Source of the DNA: Colwellia sp. MB3u-41
GTDB taxonomy: Bacteria > Pseudomonadota > Gammaproteobacteria > Enterobacterales > Alteromonadaceae
DNA length: 64,000 bases
Assembly: GCF_014076845.1 (NCBI RefSeq)
Contig: NZ_JACGUT010000079.1
Span: 186,001-250,000, forward strand
Direction: 5' to 3'
Of this stretch, positions 25,292 through 33,757 are shown in pieces (within the stretch, counting starts at the first letter, position 1; each line of letters opens with the position of its first letter). The translations under genes were made by a program, and so were the position numbers. A model generated the notes under the pieces. It did no database searches, was not told where the DNA came from, and saw only the letters and a list, made by a program, of their open reading frames with translations.

Positions 25292-26071
25292 TTGATAGTT
25301 AATCTAAAAAAAATCATTAGCCCTTTAATATTATTACTCTCTTTTGTATGTTCATTATCTGAAGCGCAATATAATGACAACTCCCCTCATGTAAATATTG
25401 TGACAGAGCACTTACCTCCTTTTCAAATATCCACACCGACTGAAATACAGGGTTTCGCAACACAAATTATTGTTACAGCATTCTCAAATACGCCGTATTC
25501 GTATGATATTAAAGTCTTCCCATGGTCTCGCTCTTACAATATGGCACTTAAAAAAGAAAACACGTGTATATATTCAATGGCTAGAACCTCTGAGAGAGAA
25601 GATAAGTTTATTTGGGTACATACGATTGCTAAACGAAATGCTTCCCTTATTGCTTTAAAAAGTCAGAATTTGACTATCACTTCGCTAGATGATGCGAAAA
25701 AATATAATACAGCAGTGATTCGTGATGATGTAACACACCAATTTTTATTGAGTGAAGGGTTTCAAGAAGGAGTTAATTTATATGTACTTAATGATACTTT
25801 TTCTTTGTTTAAATTGTTATCTCTGCGCAAAGGTATACATTTTATCTTAGTGGATGCTAATACCGTTGAACCTCGCTCACAATATGACAAACTTGATCCT
25901 CATTCATTTGAAAACGTTTTCCAGATAAATGAACAACCATTAGATTATTATTTAGCATGTAATAAAAAAACATCGCCTGAAATAATTAAAACAATACGAC
26001 AATCAATTACTGACATGAAAAAAAATGGGCAAATAGACAAAATAATAAACAAATGGCAATACTCACAATAA
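25292..26071 (+). CDS. SBP_bac_3 family periplasmic solute-binding protein
   Basis: A 259-residue exported protein starting at a TTG with AGGA 11 bases upstream. The signal peptide is MIVNLKKIISPLILLLSFVCSLSEA. The mature part begins VNIVTEHLPPFQIS, a usual start for family 3 binding proteins. It also has FPWSRSYNMALKKENTCIYSMARTSERE and ends KKNGQIDKIINKWQ, the typical C-terminal signature. There is no permease gene nearby, as for the many orphan members in this group of bacteria, so it may serve sensing rather than transport. The decayed copy at 19860 belongs to the same family. Confidence 0.88.
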   Translation: MIVNLKKIISPLILLLSFVCSLSEAQYNDNSPHVNIVTEHLPPFQISTPTEIQGFATQIIVTAFSNTPYSYDIKVFPWSRSYNMALKKENTCIYSMARTSEREDKFIWVHTIAKRNASLIALKSQNLTITSLDDAKKYNTAVIRDDVTHQFLLSEGFQEGVNLYVLNDTFSLFKLLSLRKGIHFILVDANTVEPRSQYDKLDPHSFENVFQINEQPLDYYLACNKKTSPEIIKTIRQSITDMKKNGQIDKIINKWQYSQ

Positions 26072-26426
26072 AAGTCAGTTATTAGGAAGCTACTCGTGTA
26101 ATGTTGTTCTACAGCCATGTCCGCTCTAGATCAAAACATTCAAAAAAAATTCAGAATAAATCTCTAAATGCCAACTTCCGCATTGTGCGCAAACAGGAAG
26201 TTAGCAACTCGTTAACCCGTATGTCCGCTTCAAGCTCATTGCGGACGGTGGCGACTCGTATCTGAACATTCACTTTTGCCACAATCGAGACATTAAATTT
26301 AATACTAACAGGCATGTTTAAATGACTTCTTTCTACTTCAAAGTAGACCTTATCTAAAAAGAGAATTTACTCATAGAGGTAACAAGGGATTGCAAATTCT
26401 ATAATGTTGGTTTATTACTATTTCTT
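26072..26426. other. Hairpin-rich leader upstream of the reverse transcriptase
   Basis: No gene is seen in these 355 bases. Three inverted repeats are visible: AACTTCC/GGAAGTT (26173-26202), GTCCGC/GCGGAC (26223-26246) and TCTACTT/AAGTAGA (26332-26347). The 9-mer ATGTCCGCT occurs twice, at 26117 and 26221. The middle part resembles intergenic repeats at 28.9 kb and 31.0 kb. It could be an untranslated RNA linked to the reverse transcriptase or simply repeat debris. Confidence 0.45.
26173..26262. repeat. Degenerate hairpin repeat, copy 1
   Basis: It shares the pieces ACTTCCGCA and TGCGC-AAA, TTAACC and GGTGGCG, in the same order, with the copy at 28848. It contains the perfect arms GTCCGC and GCGGAC. 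Similarity is patchy, so the boundaries are approximate. Confidence 0.4.
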
Positions 26427-27443
26427 ATGATAAATGAGCTAACAAACGCCAAGCTATTGGATGAATCATTTAGTGGGTTATGTAAACAACGAAAACATTT
26501 TCCTGTGAATAGTGATGTGTGGCATTGTCGATTTCATTGGAAAAGTATTAAACCCAAATTAATACGTGATTTATCAACTAACCGTTTCACTTTTCAACCA
26601 CTACAAAAGGTAACTAAAGCTTCAGGTGAAGTTATTCACTTGTGGACATCAATCGATAGTGTGGTATTGAAATTGTTATCATTGGTGTTATTACATTATT
26701 TACCGTCATCTAAGCTGTGTACACACTTAAAAGGGCATGGTGGTAGTAAACAAACAGTAACTTCAATACAAGCTGAAATACCGAATAATACCTTTGTATT
26801 TAGAACGGATGTTAAATCGTATTACGAATCGATAAATCACGAAATATTGTTAGACAAGTTATCGGTTTACATCAAAAATAAAATGGTAATGAACCTACTA
26901 GCGCAGTATCTAAAACGAAGTGTTGAATCTGGAGGTTTATTTAAAGATATCAAACAAGGTATTTCATCAGGGTGTCCGTTAAGCCCTCTGATATCGAGTT
27001 TTTACCTTTATGAGTTAGATAAAGAAATGGAAGGTAAACCCGTTTATTACCGACGATACATGGATGACATCATCGTATTATCACCATCAAGGTGGAAATT
27101 ACGCAAAGCGATAAGAACAGTTAATCAACATTTTGAAAAACTAAAGTTAAAACAACATCCTGACAAAACAGACATAGGTAGGATTAGTAATGGATTTGAC
27201 TTTTTAGGATATCAGTTTGGACAAGAAAAAATAACCGTGTCAAAAAGAACAGTACAAAATCACATTCGTCGAATATCGTGGCTTTATGAGCAAAAAAAGC
27301 ACCTGCCGAATTGGCAGATGCTTCTTGATGATTATCGACAACATTGGGTTACATGGGCTTTATCCGGCATACCGTCGTCAATAATTAACTTAGATTCTGA
27401 ATACGTAAATTTAAGATTGTTTCTTATATCGACGAGATGCTAA
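26427..27443 (+). CDS. Stand-alone reverse transcriptase (YMDD), group II-like
   Basis: A 338-residue reverse transcriptase. The palm motifs appear in order: FRTDVKSYYESINHEILLDKL (motif A), QGISSGCPLSPLISSFYLYELD (motif B), YYRRYMDDIIVLS (motif C, YMDD at residues 211-214), KLKQHPDKTDIG and GFDFLGYQF. An N-terminal block (HCRFHWKSIKPKLIRDL, then LCTHLKGHGG) matches, from memory, a widespread class of small bacterial RTs. There is no endonuclease, maturase X/DNA-binding domain, CRISPR cas1 or DGR-type motif, and no intron RNA domain V was recognised. The ATG at 26427 has no Shine-Dalgarno sequence. The last 33 bases overlap the end of the opposite-strand PEP-CTERM gene. Its function is unknown. 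Confidence 0.88.
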   Translation: MINELTNAKLLDESFSGLCKQRKHFPVNSDVWHCRFHWKSIKPKLIRDLSTNRFTFQPLQKVTKASGEVIHLWTSIDSVVLKLLSLVLLHYLPSSKLCTHLKGHGGSKQTVTSIQAEIPNNTFVFRTDVKSYYESINHEILLDKLSVYIKNKMVMNLLAQYLKRSVESGGLFKDIKQGISSGCPLSPLISSFYLYELDKEMEGKPVYYRRYMDDIIVLSPSRWKLRKAIRTVNQHFEKLKLKQHPDKTDIGRISNGFDFLGYQFGQEKITVSKRTVQNHIRRISWLYEQKKHLPNWQMLLDDYRQHWVTWALSGIPSSIINLDSEYVNLRLFLISTRC

Positions 27444-28115
27444 ACCAATCATTCCTAATGCAAAAATAGCTAGTGTGGCAGGTTCATTTACCTCAACTAC
27501 CGCGTTATCATATGTTAATGTTATCCTCTGGTTACTGACTGCGGTATCAAAACAACTCGCTCTTCGCGAATAGCCGGCACCACACCACACCTGATCTGTA
27601 CCACCCGTTAATCCTATCTCCCAACTACCTAAAATTTCGATGGATCTACTTTCATAGAACTGTATACCCGCGCCGGATAGATCGCCGAATATCGTCTCAT
27701 TGCTTGTTCTATAATTCCACACGTTGCTGTCTAAGTCTAACGCTCCTTTGCTGTGTATCTCGAAATCATTTGCGACATCCTGAAATGGGGTTCCGTCGTA
27801 ATCGCCAACTGCATCTACACTAATAGCTCGTGACGCTGTTTTGTATCTGGCGCAAACATCCAGTGGCCCGCAATCTAATGTGTATCCGTCATATTCGTCG
27901 TTGAACGTGCTAAATGTAATGCTAACATCAAATGAATACTTCACCTCCACTAGTTTACCCAACGTGTCATCGAACATAACTGTGTTCGTCCCTGAACCCA
28001 AGTTTGTTTCGATTATGATTAATTCTGCGTGCGCCGTACTAGTAGTAACGACAATAATGCATGTAATCATGGCCGCGGCCCATCGTGACAAAATACTGTG
28101 TATTTTTAATTTCAT
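27411..28115 (-). CDS. PEP-CTERM sorting-domain exported protein
   Basis: A 234-residue secreted protein starting after AAGGAATATTAG. The signal peptide is MKLKIHSILSRWAAAMITCIIVVTTSTAHA. The body is a beta-rich domain with few recognisable motifs and six cysteines. The C-terminus reads VNEPATLAIFALGMIGLASRRYKKQS: an EP motif, one hydrophobic helix and a basic tail. That is the PEP-CTERM signal processed by an exosortase, usually linked to exopolysaccharide export. The exosortase is not in this window. The 3' end overlaps the reverse transcriptase gene by 33 bases. A perfect inverted repeat lies just upstream of the ribosome site. Cargo function is unknown. Confidence 0.88.
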   Translation of the reverse strand: MKLKIHSILSRWAAAMITCIIVVTTSTAHAELIIIETNLGSGTNTVMFDDTLGKLVEVKYSFDVSITFSTFNDEYDGYTLDCGPLDVCARYKTASRAISVDAVGDYDGTPFQDVANDFEIHSKGALDLDSNVWNYRTSNETIFGDLSGAGIQFYESRSIEILGSWEIGLTGGTDQVWCGAGYSRRASCFDTAVSNQRITLTYDNAVVEVNEPATLAIFALGMIGLASRRYKKQS

Positions 28116-28134
28116 CTAATATTCCTTTTTAACC

Positions 28135-28156
28135 CATTCCAAAAAATTTTGGAATG
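28135..28156. promoter_or_regulatory. Inverted repeat upstream of PEP-CTERM gene
   Basis: Perfect 10-base arms CATTCCAAAA and TTTTGGAATG are separated by AA, 20 bases upstream of the start codon and just before the ribosome site. It may be an operator or a 5' hairpin that controls translation. No known regulator site is recognised. Confidence 0.45.
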
Positions 28157-28847
28157 AGAAATGATAAAAGTGCTACAGTATCATTTTAAAATCAATGGAA
28201 GCACAGAACATACCAATATTAAAAAACCAGCTATTTCAGCATATTAATGAAAACACACACAACAACCATACCTTAACTGTAAAATATCCTGACACAACAT
28301 AGCTCAATAACTAATTAAATTTATTGTATAACATTAACCCGTTTATATTTTGTTGGTTTTACCATAAAAATTGCATTAGATAACCGAATTGCACATAAAA
28401 CCACGGACGATTCTTCGCAATACCCATACTTAACCTATGTAAAACAACCATTTCAGTAGGGTTCTTTATTAATAATCTAGTGGTACCCATTATTGTAATT
28501 CAACAGTACAACACCACTACAGACCAGTATATTCACACATTTAACCACCAAGCAACTGACTTGCAATCAGTTTGTCTGATTTATCATCAGTTGATATCAT
28601 TATGAACTCAATTCATTGATTTTATAATGTAAGTTATCTATTTCTATATTCATGAAATTAGTTTAAAACAAGATGGTAAAATTCAATATATGCATACTAA
28701 CGGAGTTTTATCCGTTGCTAGTGAATTCGAATGTTGATAACGCTAACTTTGATTTCTTATTCGATCAACGATTGCTTTTGTATCATAGTTAACATCGAAA
28801 GGTTGAACTCCACAGTCGGCTTTGAAGTTTGAAGCAGACCTTAGTAA

Positions 28848-28940
28848 CTTCGACTTTGGTACTTCTGCAATGCGCACAAAGTGATCATTGCCAGCTTAAC
28901 CGTGAACGACTGCTATGGTGGCGGAGTTGCCAGTCATGGA
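28848..28940. repeat. Degenerate hairpin repeat, copy 2
   Basis: It contains ACTTCTGCAATGCGCAC, CGTGAACGAC and TATGGTGGCGG. The arms GACTG and CAGTC flank the last part. CGTGAACGAC and TGGTGGC also occur in copy 3 at 31.0 kb, and the first part resembles copy 1 at 26.2 kb. Confidence 0.45.
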
Positions 28941-29093
28941 ATAAATTATTGGTTAGGGGAATCTATGCCCTCTGAAATGCTCATAGTTGACCTAACCACT
29001 TGAAAAGCTTAATGTCTGCTATACAACTATCAGAAATTGAATACTAAAAACGACTAAAGCAAATAACTAACAATATTAAATAAGAATAAAAAT

Positions 29094-30809
29094 ATGGATA
29101 ATCAATTACCAAAACCTTTAATCATCACTATATCCCTCATTCAAGGGATCTTATTAACTCTGTTGTACCAAAGTGTCGAACATAAAATATGGCCTTCTAC
29201 AGAGCCTATTTGGTTAATATCGTTAGTTACTGTTTCAATTAGCTTCCCTTTACTCACACTATTATCAATTACAAAAACTAATAGCAAAGCGACAGTAAAA
29301 TATTTATTACCTTTTACTTTATTATTATCTGTTTTAGGTGCTTATGTTGGCTATCAACAAGAACCAATAGAATTTGTTAACAATGGCAGTGTTATCGGTA
29401 TATTTTGTTTTACTGCTCTTATAGCTGCTTTTAAAGCGTTAATGTATATCCAACAATATCTAAGTCATGAAGAAATTAGTTACAGCTCACTTTTTAAATT
29501 ATCATGGCGAAATTTTATTATATTCGGTGAATGTTGGTTATTCGTTTTAATTTTTTGGGGAATCTTACATTTAGGGGCTGGATTATTTTCTGTTTTAGAA
29601 ATTGAGTTCTTTAAAGAGTTATTAAGAAAAGATTGGTTTGTTATACCCGTATTAAATCTTGCTTTCGGTTTTGCCATTATAGTTTTTAGAAATATTATTT
29701 TCACGGTTGATAATATTTCTACAATTCTGCAAACATTAATTAAATTTCTTTTACCTGCATTAACCATCGTTTCATTAGGTTTTCTAGCAACATTACCTTT
29801 TACTGGTCTAGATACACTCTGGAAGACGGGTACAGGAAGCTTGTTGGTAATGTGGTTACAAGCATTAACATTGTTTTTCGTGAATGCCGTTTATCAAGAT
29901 GCTTCCCATGAACGTCCATATCATAATATTTTACACAGACTAATTTTTATTGGAGTAGGTGTATTACCCATTTATAGCCTTATTTCATTTTATGGCCTCT
30001 GGCTTCGTATTGACCAATATGGATTAACAGTTGATCGTTGTTGGGCTGTTTTAATTTGTGTTTTACTTGCATGTTTTTCTTTCGGTTATTTAATTGGCAT
30101 TATTAAAAAGCGGGATGCATGGTTAGAAACACTCAGTAAAGTTAATATATCTATGGGAATTGTTGTCCTTGTTTCTATGTTATTGGTTAATTCTCCACTA
30201 TTAAACTTTCAAAGTATTTCAGCTTCAAGTCAATTATCACGATTGCATGATAGTGAGATAACATATGATGAATTTGATTATCAATATTTTGATAGATCTT
30301 TAGGACGACAAGGTTATATAGAGTTGCAAAAACTTAAGACCGAATTAAAAGATTCAGCTCCTGAAAAGATAGCTATTATTGATAGAATGTATGTAAACCA
30401 TCAGAATATTGCTAAAGATGAATTAAGTCTTGAAGATTTTCTGCAATTTGTTAATTATTGGCCTAGTAAAAATGAGTTTCCAGAAAATTTAATTGAAGCT
30501 GTTTATAGCGAAGAAACTAAGAATGAATGGACTACATATCGCGGAAACAATTATTATTTCATTGCTAAAGATTTAAACGAAGATGGTGAGTTAGATTATA
30601 TAGTTATTGAAGAAAATAATCATTCTACATCCGCTGACCTGTGGTTTTTGAAAGATGAGCAGTGGAAATCTAAATATATGCAAACGAGTAACCCTAATGA
30701 TAATAGACTTATAAAAGATTATCTTTTAAATAATGAAGTTGAAGCCGTTAAGCCTAAATGGAAAAATTTAAAAGTAGGTGATCTAACGTTTAGAACCTCA
30801 CTAGATTGA
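29094..30809 (+). CDS. DUF4153 membrane protein
   Basis: A 571-residue protein. The N-terminal ~370 residues contain about ten membrane helices, starting LIITISLIQGILLTLLYQ. They include the DUF4153 landmarks WLFVLIFWGILHLGAGLF and LDTLWKTGTGSLLVMWLQALTLFFVNAVYQD. The C-terminal ~200 residues are soluble, with DLNEDGELDYIVIEE resembling a calcium-binding-like loop. Members are uncharacterised inner-membrane proteins. No ribosome site is strong; ATATGG precedes the frame. It is monocistronic, with a terminator-like hairpin 10 bases after the stop. Confidence 0.85.
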   Translation: MDNQLPKPLIITISLIQGILLTLLYQSVEHKIWPSTEPIWLISLVTVSISFPLLTLLSITKTNSKATVKYLLPFTLLLSVLGAYVGYQQEPIEFVNNGSVIGIFCFTALIAAFKALMYIQQYLSHEEISYSSLFKLSWRNFIIFGECWLFVLIFWGILHLGAGLFSVLEIEFFKELLRKDWFVIPVLNLAFGFAIIVFRNIIFTVDNISTILQTLIKFLLPALTIVSLGFLATLPFTGLDTLWKTGTGSLLVMWLQALTLFFVNAVYQDASHERPYHNILHRLIFIGVGVLPIYSLISFYGLWLRIDQYGLTVDRCWAVLICVLLACFSFGYLIGIIKKRDAWLETLSKVNISMGIVVLVSMLLVNSPLLNFQSISASSQLSRLHDSEITYDEFDYQYFDRSLGRQGYIELQKLKTELKDSAPEKIAIIDRMYVNHQNIAKDELSLEDFLQFVNYWPSKNEFPENLIEAVYSEETKNEWTTYRGNNYYFIAKDLNEDGELDYIVIEENNHSTSADLWFLKDEQWKSKYMQTSNPNDNRLIKDYLLNNEVEAVKPKWKNLKVGDLTFRTSLD

Positions 30810-30819
30810 AAATAAATAG

Positions 30820-30840
30820 CCGTCATATGACGGTTTTCCC
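30820..30840 (+). terminator. Intrinsic terminator of DUF4153 gene
   Basis: The palindrome CCGTCATATGACGG (30820-30833) is followed by TTTTCCCTTT. It sits 10 bases after the stop codon. Confidence 0.7.
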
Positions 30841-30989
30841 TTTATGCTGCATTTAAATTTATACATGTTTTAATGTCTTAAATTCACAAGTATGGAGGTG
30901 CATTGCACGGACTAACTTAAATTTCGGCTTAAATACTTCCGTTACTTATGTTTCGAAAGTGGCATTAATTAAAGTTAGTGACTGCTTGC

Positions 30990-31065
30990 TCTACTTTAGC
31001 TTTTGGTACTTTGAAGTCATGACGTGAACGACCGCTGTGGTGGCTAAGCGGACTATTTATGGTGA
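30990..31065. repeat. Degenerate hairpin repeat, copy 3
   Basis: It contains TTTGGTACTTTG, CGTGAACGAC and GTGGTGGC, in the same order as copy 2. The arms CCGCT and AGCGG enclose GTGGTGGCTA and can form a hairpin. Confidence 0.45.
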
Positions 31066-31294
31066 TTAATTCACGACTAAATTAGGTCGGGTTTGTGGCA
31101 ATAGTGAATATTGCATAAAACGTTTCAATCTCATTCAATGTTCAATAATCTCACTAGTGATGTCTATTCACAATATATTAAGTTTTCTCATGACCTGACG
31201 CGTTTCTCATTATTTGTGACGATCCACAAATAACCAACAATTGACCAATAATAATCTGAAAATACAAAAGTTGAGTAATTACTTTATTATTTAC

Positions 31295-31324
31295 TTTACA
31301 TTTATAGAGTCGTTACTCTATAAT
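31295..31324 (+). promoter_or_regulatory. Sigma-70-type promoter with overlapping palindromic operator
   Basis: TTTACA (31295-31300) and a perfect TATAAT (31319-31324) are 18 bases apart. The spacer and -10 box are overlapped by the perfect inverted repeat TATAGAGT-N4-ACTCTATA (31303-31322), a typical arrangement for repression. No protein start lies downstream on this strand; the transcript would run into a terminator about 90 bases later. Confidence 0.65.
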
Positions 31325-31330
31325 GTTTTT

Positions 31331-31421
31331 GTTCCCTTTTAGCGAACACCTGTTGTAATAATTTTATATTTTAGCTTCCCCAAGCTATCCGGCCGATGAA
31401 CTAGTTTTCATCGGTTTTTTT
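31331..31421 (+). ncRNA. Candidate small regulatory RNA (~90 nt)
   Basis: A strong promoter (31295-31324) and a strong intrinsic terminator (31393-31421) bracket about 90 bases with no open frame. Three structures are predicted by eye. There is a weak GTTC/GAAC stem at 31331-31347 and a perfect TAGCTT/AAGCTA stem with a CCCC loop at 31372-31387. The terminator stem completes the set. An exposed C-rich loop is common in RNAs that pair with Shine-Dalgarno sequences. I do not recognise an Rfam family. It lies 3' to and opposite the LytTR gene. Confidence 0.55.
31393..31421 (+). terminator. Strong intrinsic terminator of candidate small RNA
   Basis: The arms CCGATGAA and TTCATCGG pair around a 6-base loop and are followed by seven T residues. 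The T-run points rightward, so it does not belong to the leftward LytTR gene. Confidence 0.85.
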
Positions 31422-31459
31422 ATGCCTATAATTTGAGGGAAAATAAAGTGAGTTCTTTT

Positions 31460-32308
31460 TTACAATAATTTCGATTTAAATGCGTCTTTGTATCGCCTCG
31501 ATAAATTCAATATTTTTCCATTATTTAGTTTTACTTCACTATCTCCACTACTCAGCGGTGTAATTGAATCAATATTATTTAAGTTAACGGCATATGAACG
31601 ATGAATACGGCAAAATCCTTGCTCTTCAATTTGAGATATTAATTGAGTCAATGTTGTTCTTGTTGGGTATATTCTTCCTTTACTGTGTAAATTAACGTAA
31701 TTTCCTGATGATTCTAGCCACTCAATATCTTCCACTTTAACGATGAATTCTTTACCTAGCTTTTTAACCAATAAACGGTCAAAACGTTGAGTGATATTTT
31801 CTTCTTCACCTACAGAAATTGGGCATGCTTCACCTTGAAGACGACTGAGAATAAATCCATAGCCCTTAATAACGATTAGAATGGAAATAAATCCCCATAT
31901 GTCTTTACGGAGTTCATAAATAAACTCAATTAATATATTGCCAAAATCATAATTAAGCGATTGAGTCCAATATATTACCTCTCGTATCGTAACCATCACA
32001 CTGACATGAACAATAGAAAATATAATGGAACTAATAAAATACATGCCCAGTGAAAATGTTACTTTCGACCAATTGAAAGGATGTTTTTTAAGGAGCCACA
32101 CACACGCAGGCAACAATAAAATAGTCGCTATCGCACTGCTGAATTCCCAAACGAAAGGTTCCCATAATTGAAAACTTGGCACACCAGAACGATTAGCTTC
32201 CATGATCACTGAAGTTGCCAAAATAACACTATTAATAAAAAGGTAGCCAAAGATGCCTAATACTTCATAGCAAAATTTGTATTTTTGAAAGTGGTGTAAT
32301 TTATTCAT
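31460..32308 (-). CDS. Membrane-bound LytTR-family transcription regulator
   Basis: A 282-residue protein from the ATG at 32308 (MNKLHHFQKYKFCYEVLG); a TTG seven codons upstream is an alternative. Four membrane helices occupy residues ~13-140. The C-terminal ~95 residues form a LytTR DNA-binding domain (FIVKVEDIEWLESSGNYVNLHSKGRIYPTRTTLTQL to GFCRIHRSYAVNLNNIDSITPL). It has no receiver domain, so the membrane part presumably senses the signal. It is divergent from an acyltransferase gene 156 bases away, a pairing that recurs in related bacteria and suggests control of that gene. Confidence 0.9.
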   Translation of the reverse strand: MNKLHHFQKYKFCYEVLGIFGYLFINSVILATSVIMEANRSGVPSFQLWEPFVWEFSSAIATILLLPACVWLLKKHPFNWSKVTFSLGMYFISSIIFSIVHVSVMVTIREVIYWTQSLNYDFGNILIEFIYELRKDIWGFISILIVIKGYGFILSRLQGEACPISVGEEENITQRFDRLLVKKLGKEFIVKVEDIEWLESSGNYVNLHSKGRIYPTRTTLTQLISQIEEQGFCRIHRSYAVNLNNIDSITPLSSGDSEVKLNNGKILNLSRRYKDAFKSKLL

Positions 32309-32464
32309 CTTTATAAAGTAGCACAACAAGCATTAAAGCAAAAACATTTCAGCCCTCTCAGCCACCGCTTATCCCTATGCATTGTTTATTAAGCCTTTTT
32401 GTCTTTTTATAAATAAAATCTCTGTCATTATCCCAATAACTTCTTCATTTATAAAGGTCAGAAA

Positions 32465-33730
32465 ATGACGGTTCAATCGAATGATTTCTTAATAAAATAT
32501 TTTATTCCTGTCCAACAAGGAATGCCTGAAAGACGTTACGATTTAGACTGGTTACGCATTCTTATTTTTGGCTTACTTATTTTTTATCACATTGGAATGT
32601 TGTATGTGGCGGATTGGGGCTTTCATTTCAAAAGTGTCTATCAGTCAGAAACACTAGCAAATTTTATGCTTATAGTTGAGCCTTGGCGCATGGCGTCTTT
32701 ATGGATAATTTCGGGTATTGCCATTCGGTTTATTTTAGTCAAAGTGTCTTTGCTTCGTTATACCTTTGTTAGAAGCTTACGATTACTTTTACCCTTATTG
32801 TTTGGCGTTCTAGTGATTGTTCCACCACAACTCTATGTTGAAATGACGACAAATGGTGCGTTAGATATGTCGTATTGGCAATTCTATTTAGCTATGTTTA
32901 CTGATAACAATACGCTTTTCGTAAATTATCAGCCAGGTATTTGGCCGCACTGGGACGTTAATCACTTATGGTATTTACGCTCATTGTGGGAATACTCGTT
33001 GGCGATAATATTGCTACTGCCGTTGTTAAATTCTTCACTTATCACAAATACTAGCAACTGGCTGTTTAAGCAACATCTTGGCGTTATCTTATTAATATTA
33101 AGCGTGCCGATATTTATAATTCAAATAACGTGGGAGCAAGACACTAATCGTTACCCATTGGGTTTCACTTTTTTACTTTATGGCTATTTAATTGGTTGGC
33201 ATGCTCATTTTTGGCAACAGTTAACAATTAATTTAAAACCGTTACTGCTTACTTTTGCGTTTTTAATAATTGTCTTTATCAGTTTCTATAATACCGTTTG
33301 GTTAACGTTAAACGATTCGACTCCATCGTGGTTAATTATAATGGGCATGCTTATTTACAGTGTCGTGCGTGTTGCAGGAGTATTAACCGTATTGGCACTC
33401 GCTTATAGATATTTGAATAAAAAGTCACCCTCATTAAGCTATTTTAATGAGGCTGTGTATCCTTTTTATATTGTGCATCAAACCATTATTATTGTGCTTG
33501 CTTATAATTTAGCGCCTTTGGAGTTAGGGCCGATAATAGAGCCTTTAAGCGTTATTCTCCTTACCATTTTATTATGTTTTATTTGCTTTGAGATTATTCG
33601 GCGTTCCGATATTTTAAAACCACTATTTGGCGTTCGCATTAAGAAAAACCACAGTAAAACGATAAAAAATATGGGTTACATATTTGGATGTTTGCTTATT
33701 ATTCCAATTGGATTAGAGATCATTTTTTAA
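32465..33730 (+). CDS. Acyltransferase 3 family membrane protein
   Basis: A 421-residue protein with about ten membrane helices and no signal peptide. The start ERRYDLDWLRILIFGLLIFYHIGMLYV carries the Arg-Asp-His pattern of the acyltransferase-3 fold (OafA/MdoC type). Later landmarks are WRMASLWIISGIAIRF, VNHLWYLRSLWEYS and AVYPFYIVHQTIIIVLAY. It probably moves an acyl group onto a surface or periplasmic sugar or lipid; the acceptor is unknown. The ribosome site AAGGTCAG precedes the ATG. It is divergent from the LytTR regulator and followed by the ECF sigma gene after 62 bases, which has its own promoter. Confidence 0.88.
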   Translation: MTVQSNDFLIKYFIPVQQGMPERRYDLDWLRILIFGLLIFYHIGMLYVADWGFHFKSVYQSETLANFMLIVEPWRMASLWIISGIAIRFILVKVSLLRYTFVRSLRLLLPLLFGVLVIVPPQLYVEMTTNGALDMSYWQFYLAMFTDNNTLFVNYQPGIWPHWDVNHLWYLRSLWEYSLAIILLLPLLNSSLITNTSNWLFKQHLGVILLILSVPIFIIQITWEQDTNRYPLGFTFLLYGYLIGWHAHFWQQLTINLKPLLLTFAFLIIVFISFYNTVWLTLNDSTPSWLIIMGMLIYSVVRVAGVLTVLALAYRYLNKKSPSLSYFNEAVYPFYIVHQTIIIVLAYNLAPLELGPIIEPLSVILLTILLCFICFEIIRRSDILKPLFGVRIKKNHSKTIKNMGYIFGCLLIIPIGLEIIF

Positions 33731-33757
33731 ACTAAATTAAAAATAAGATAATTAAAT

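Larger units (their letters stand above)
28116..29093. other. Long gene-free region (978 bp)
   Basis: There is no supported open frame on either strand. It contains the palindrome upstream of the PEP-CTERM gene (28135-28156) and a degenerate hairpin repeat (28848-28940). The remainder is AT-rich sequence that looks like decayed DNA. Confidence 0.5.
30810..31294. other. Gene-free region before the candidate small RNA
   Basis: No open frame is supported. The stretch contains the terminator at 30820 and repeat copy 3 near 31.0 kb, then AT-rich sequence up to the promoter at 31295. Confidence 0.5.

Noticed and set aside
26072-26426. Retron msr-msd RNA or group II intron RNA
   Set aside because: Hairpins exist, but I could not identify the paired a1/a2 arms of a retron or a domain V/VI. 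It is kept only as a hairpin-rich leader.
26427-27443. Diversity-generating retroelement
   Set aside because: The RT motif B is QGISSGCPLSP, not the DGR-type SQ motif, and no variable/template repeat or accessory Avd gene was seen.
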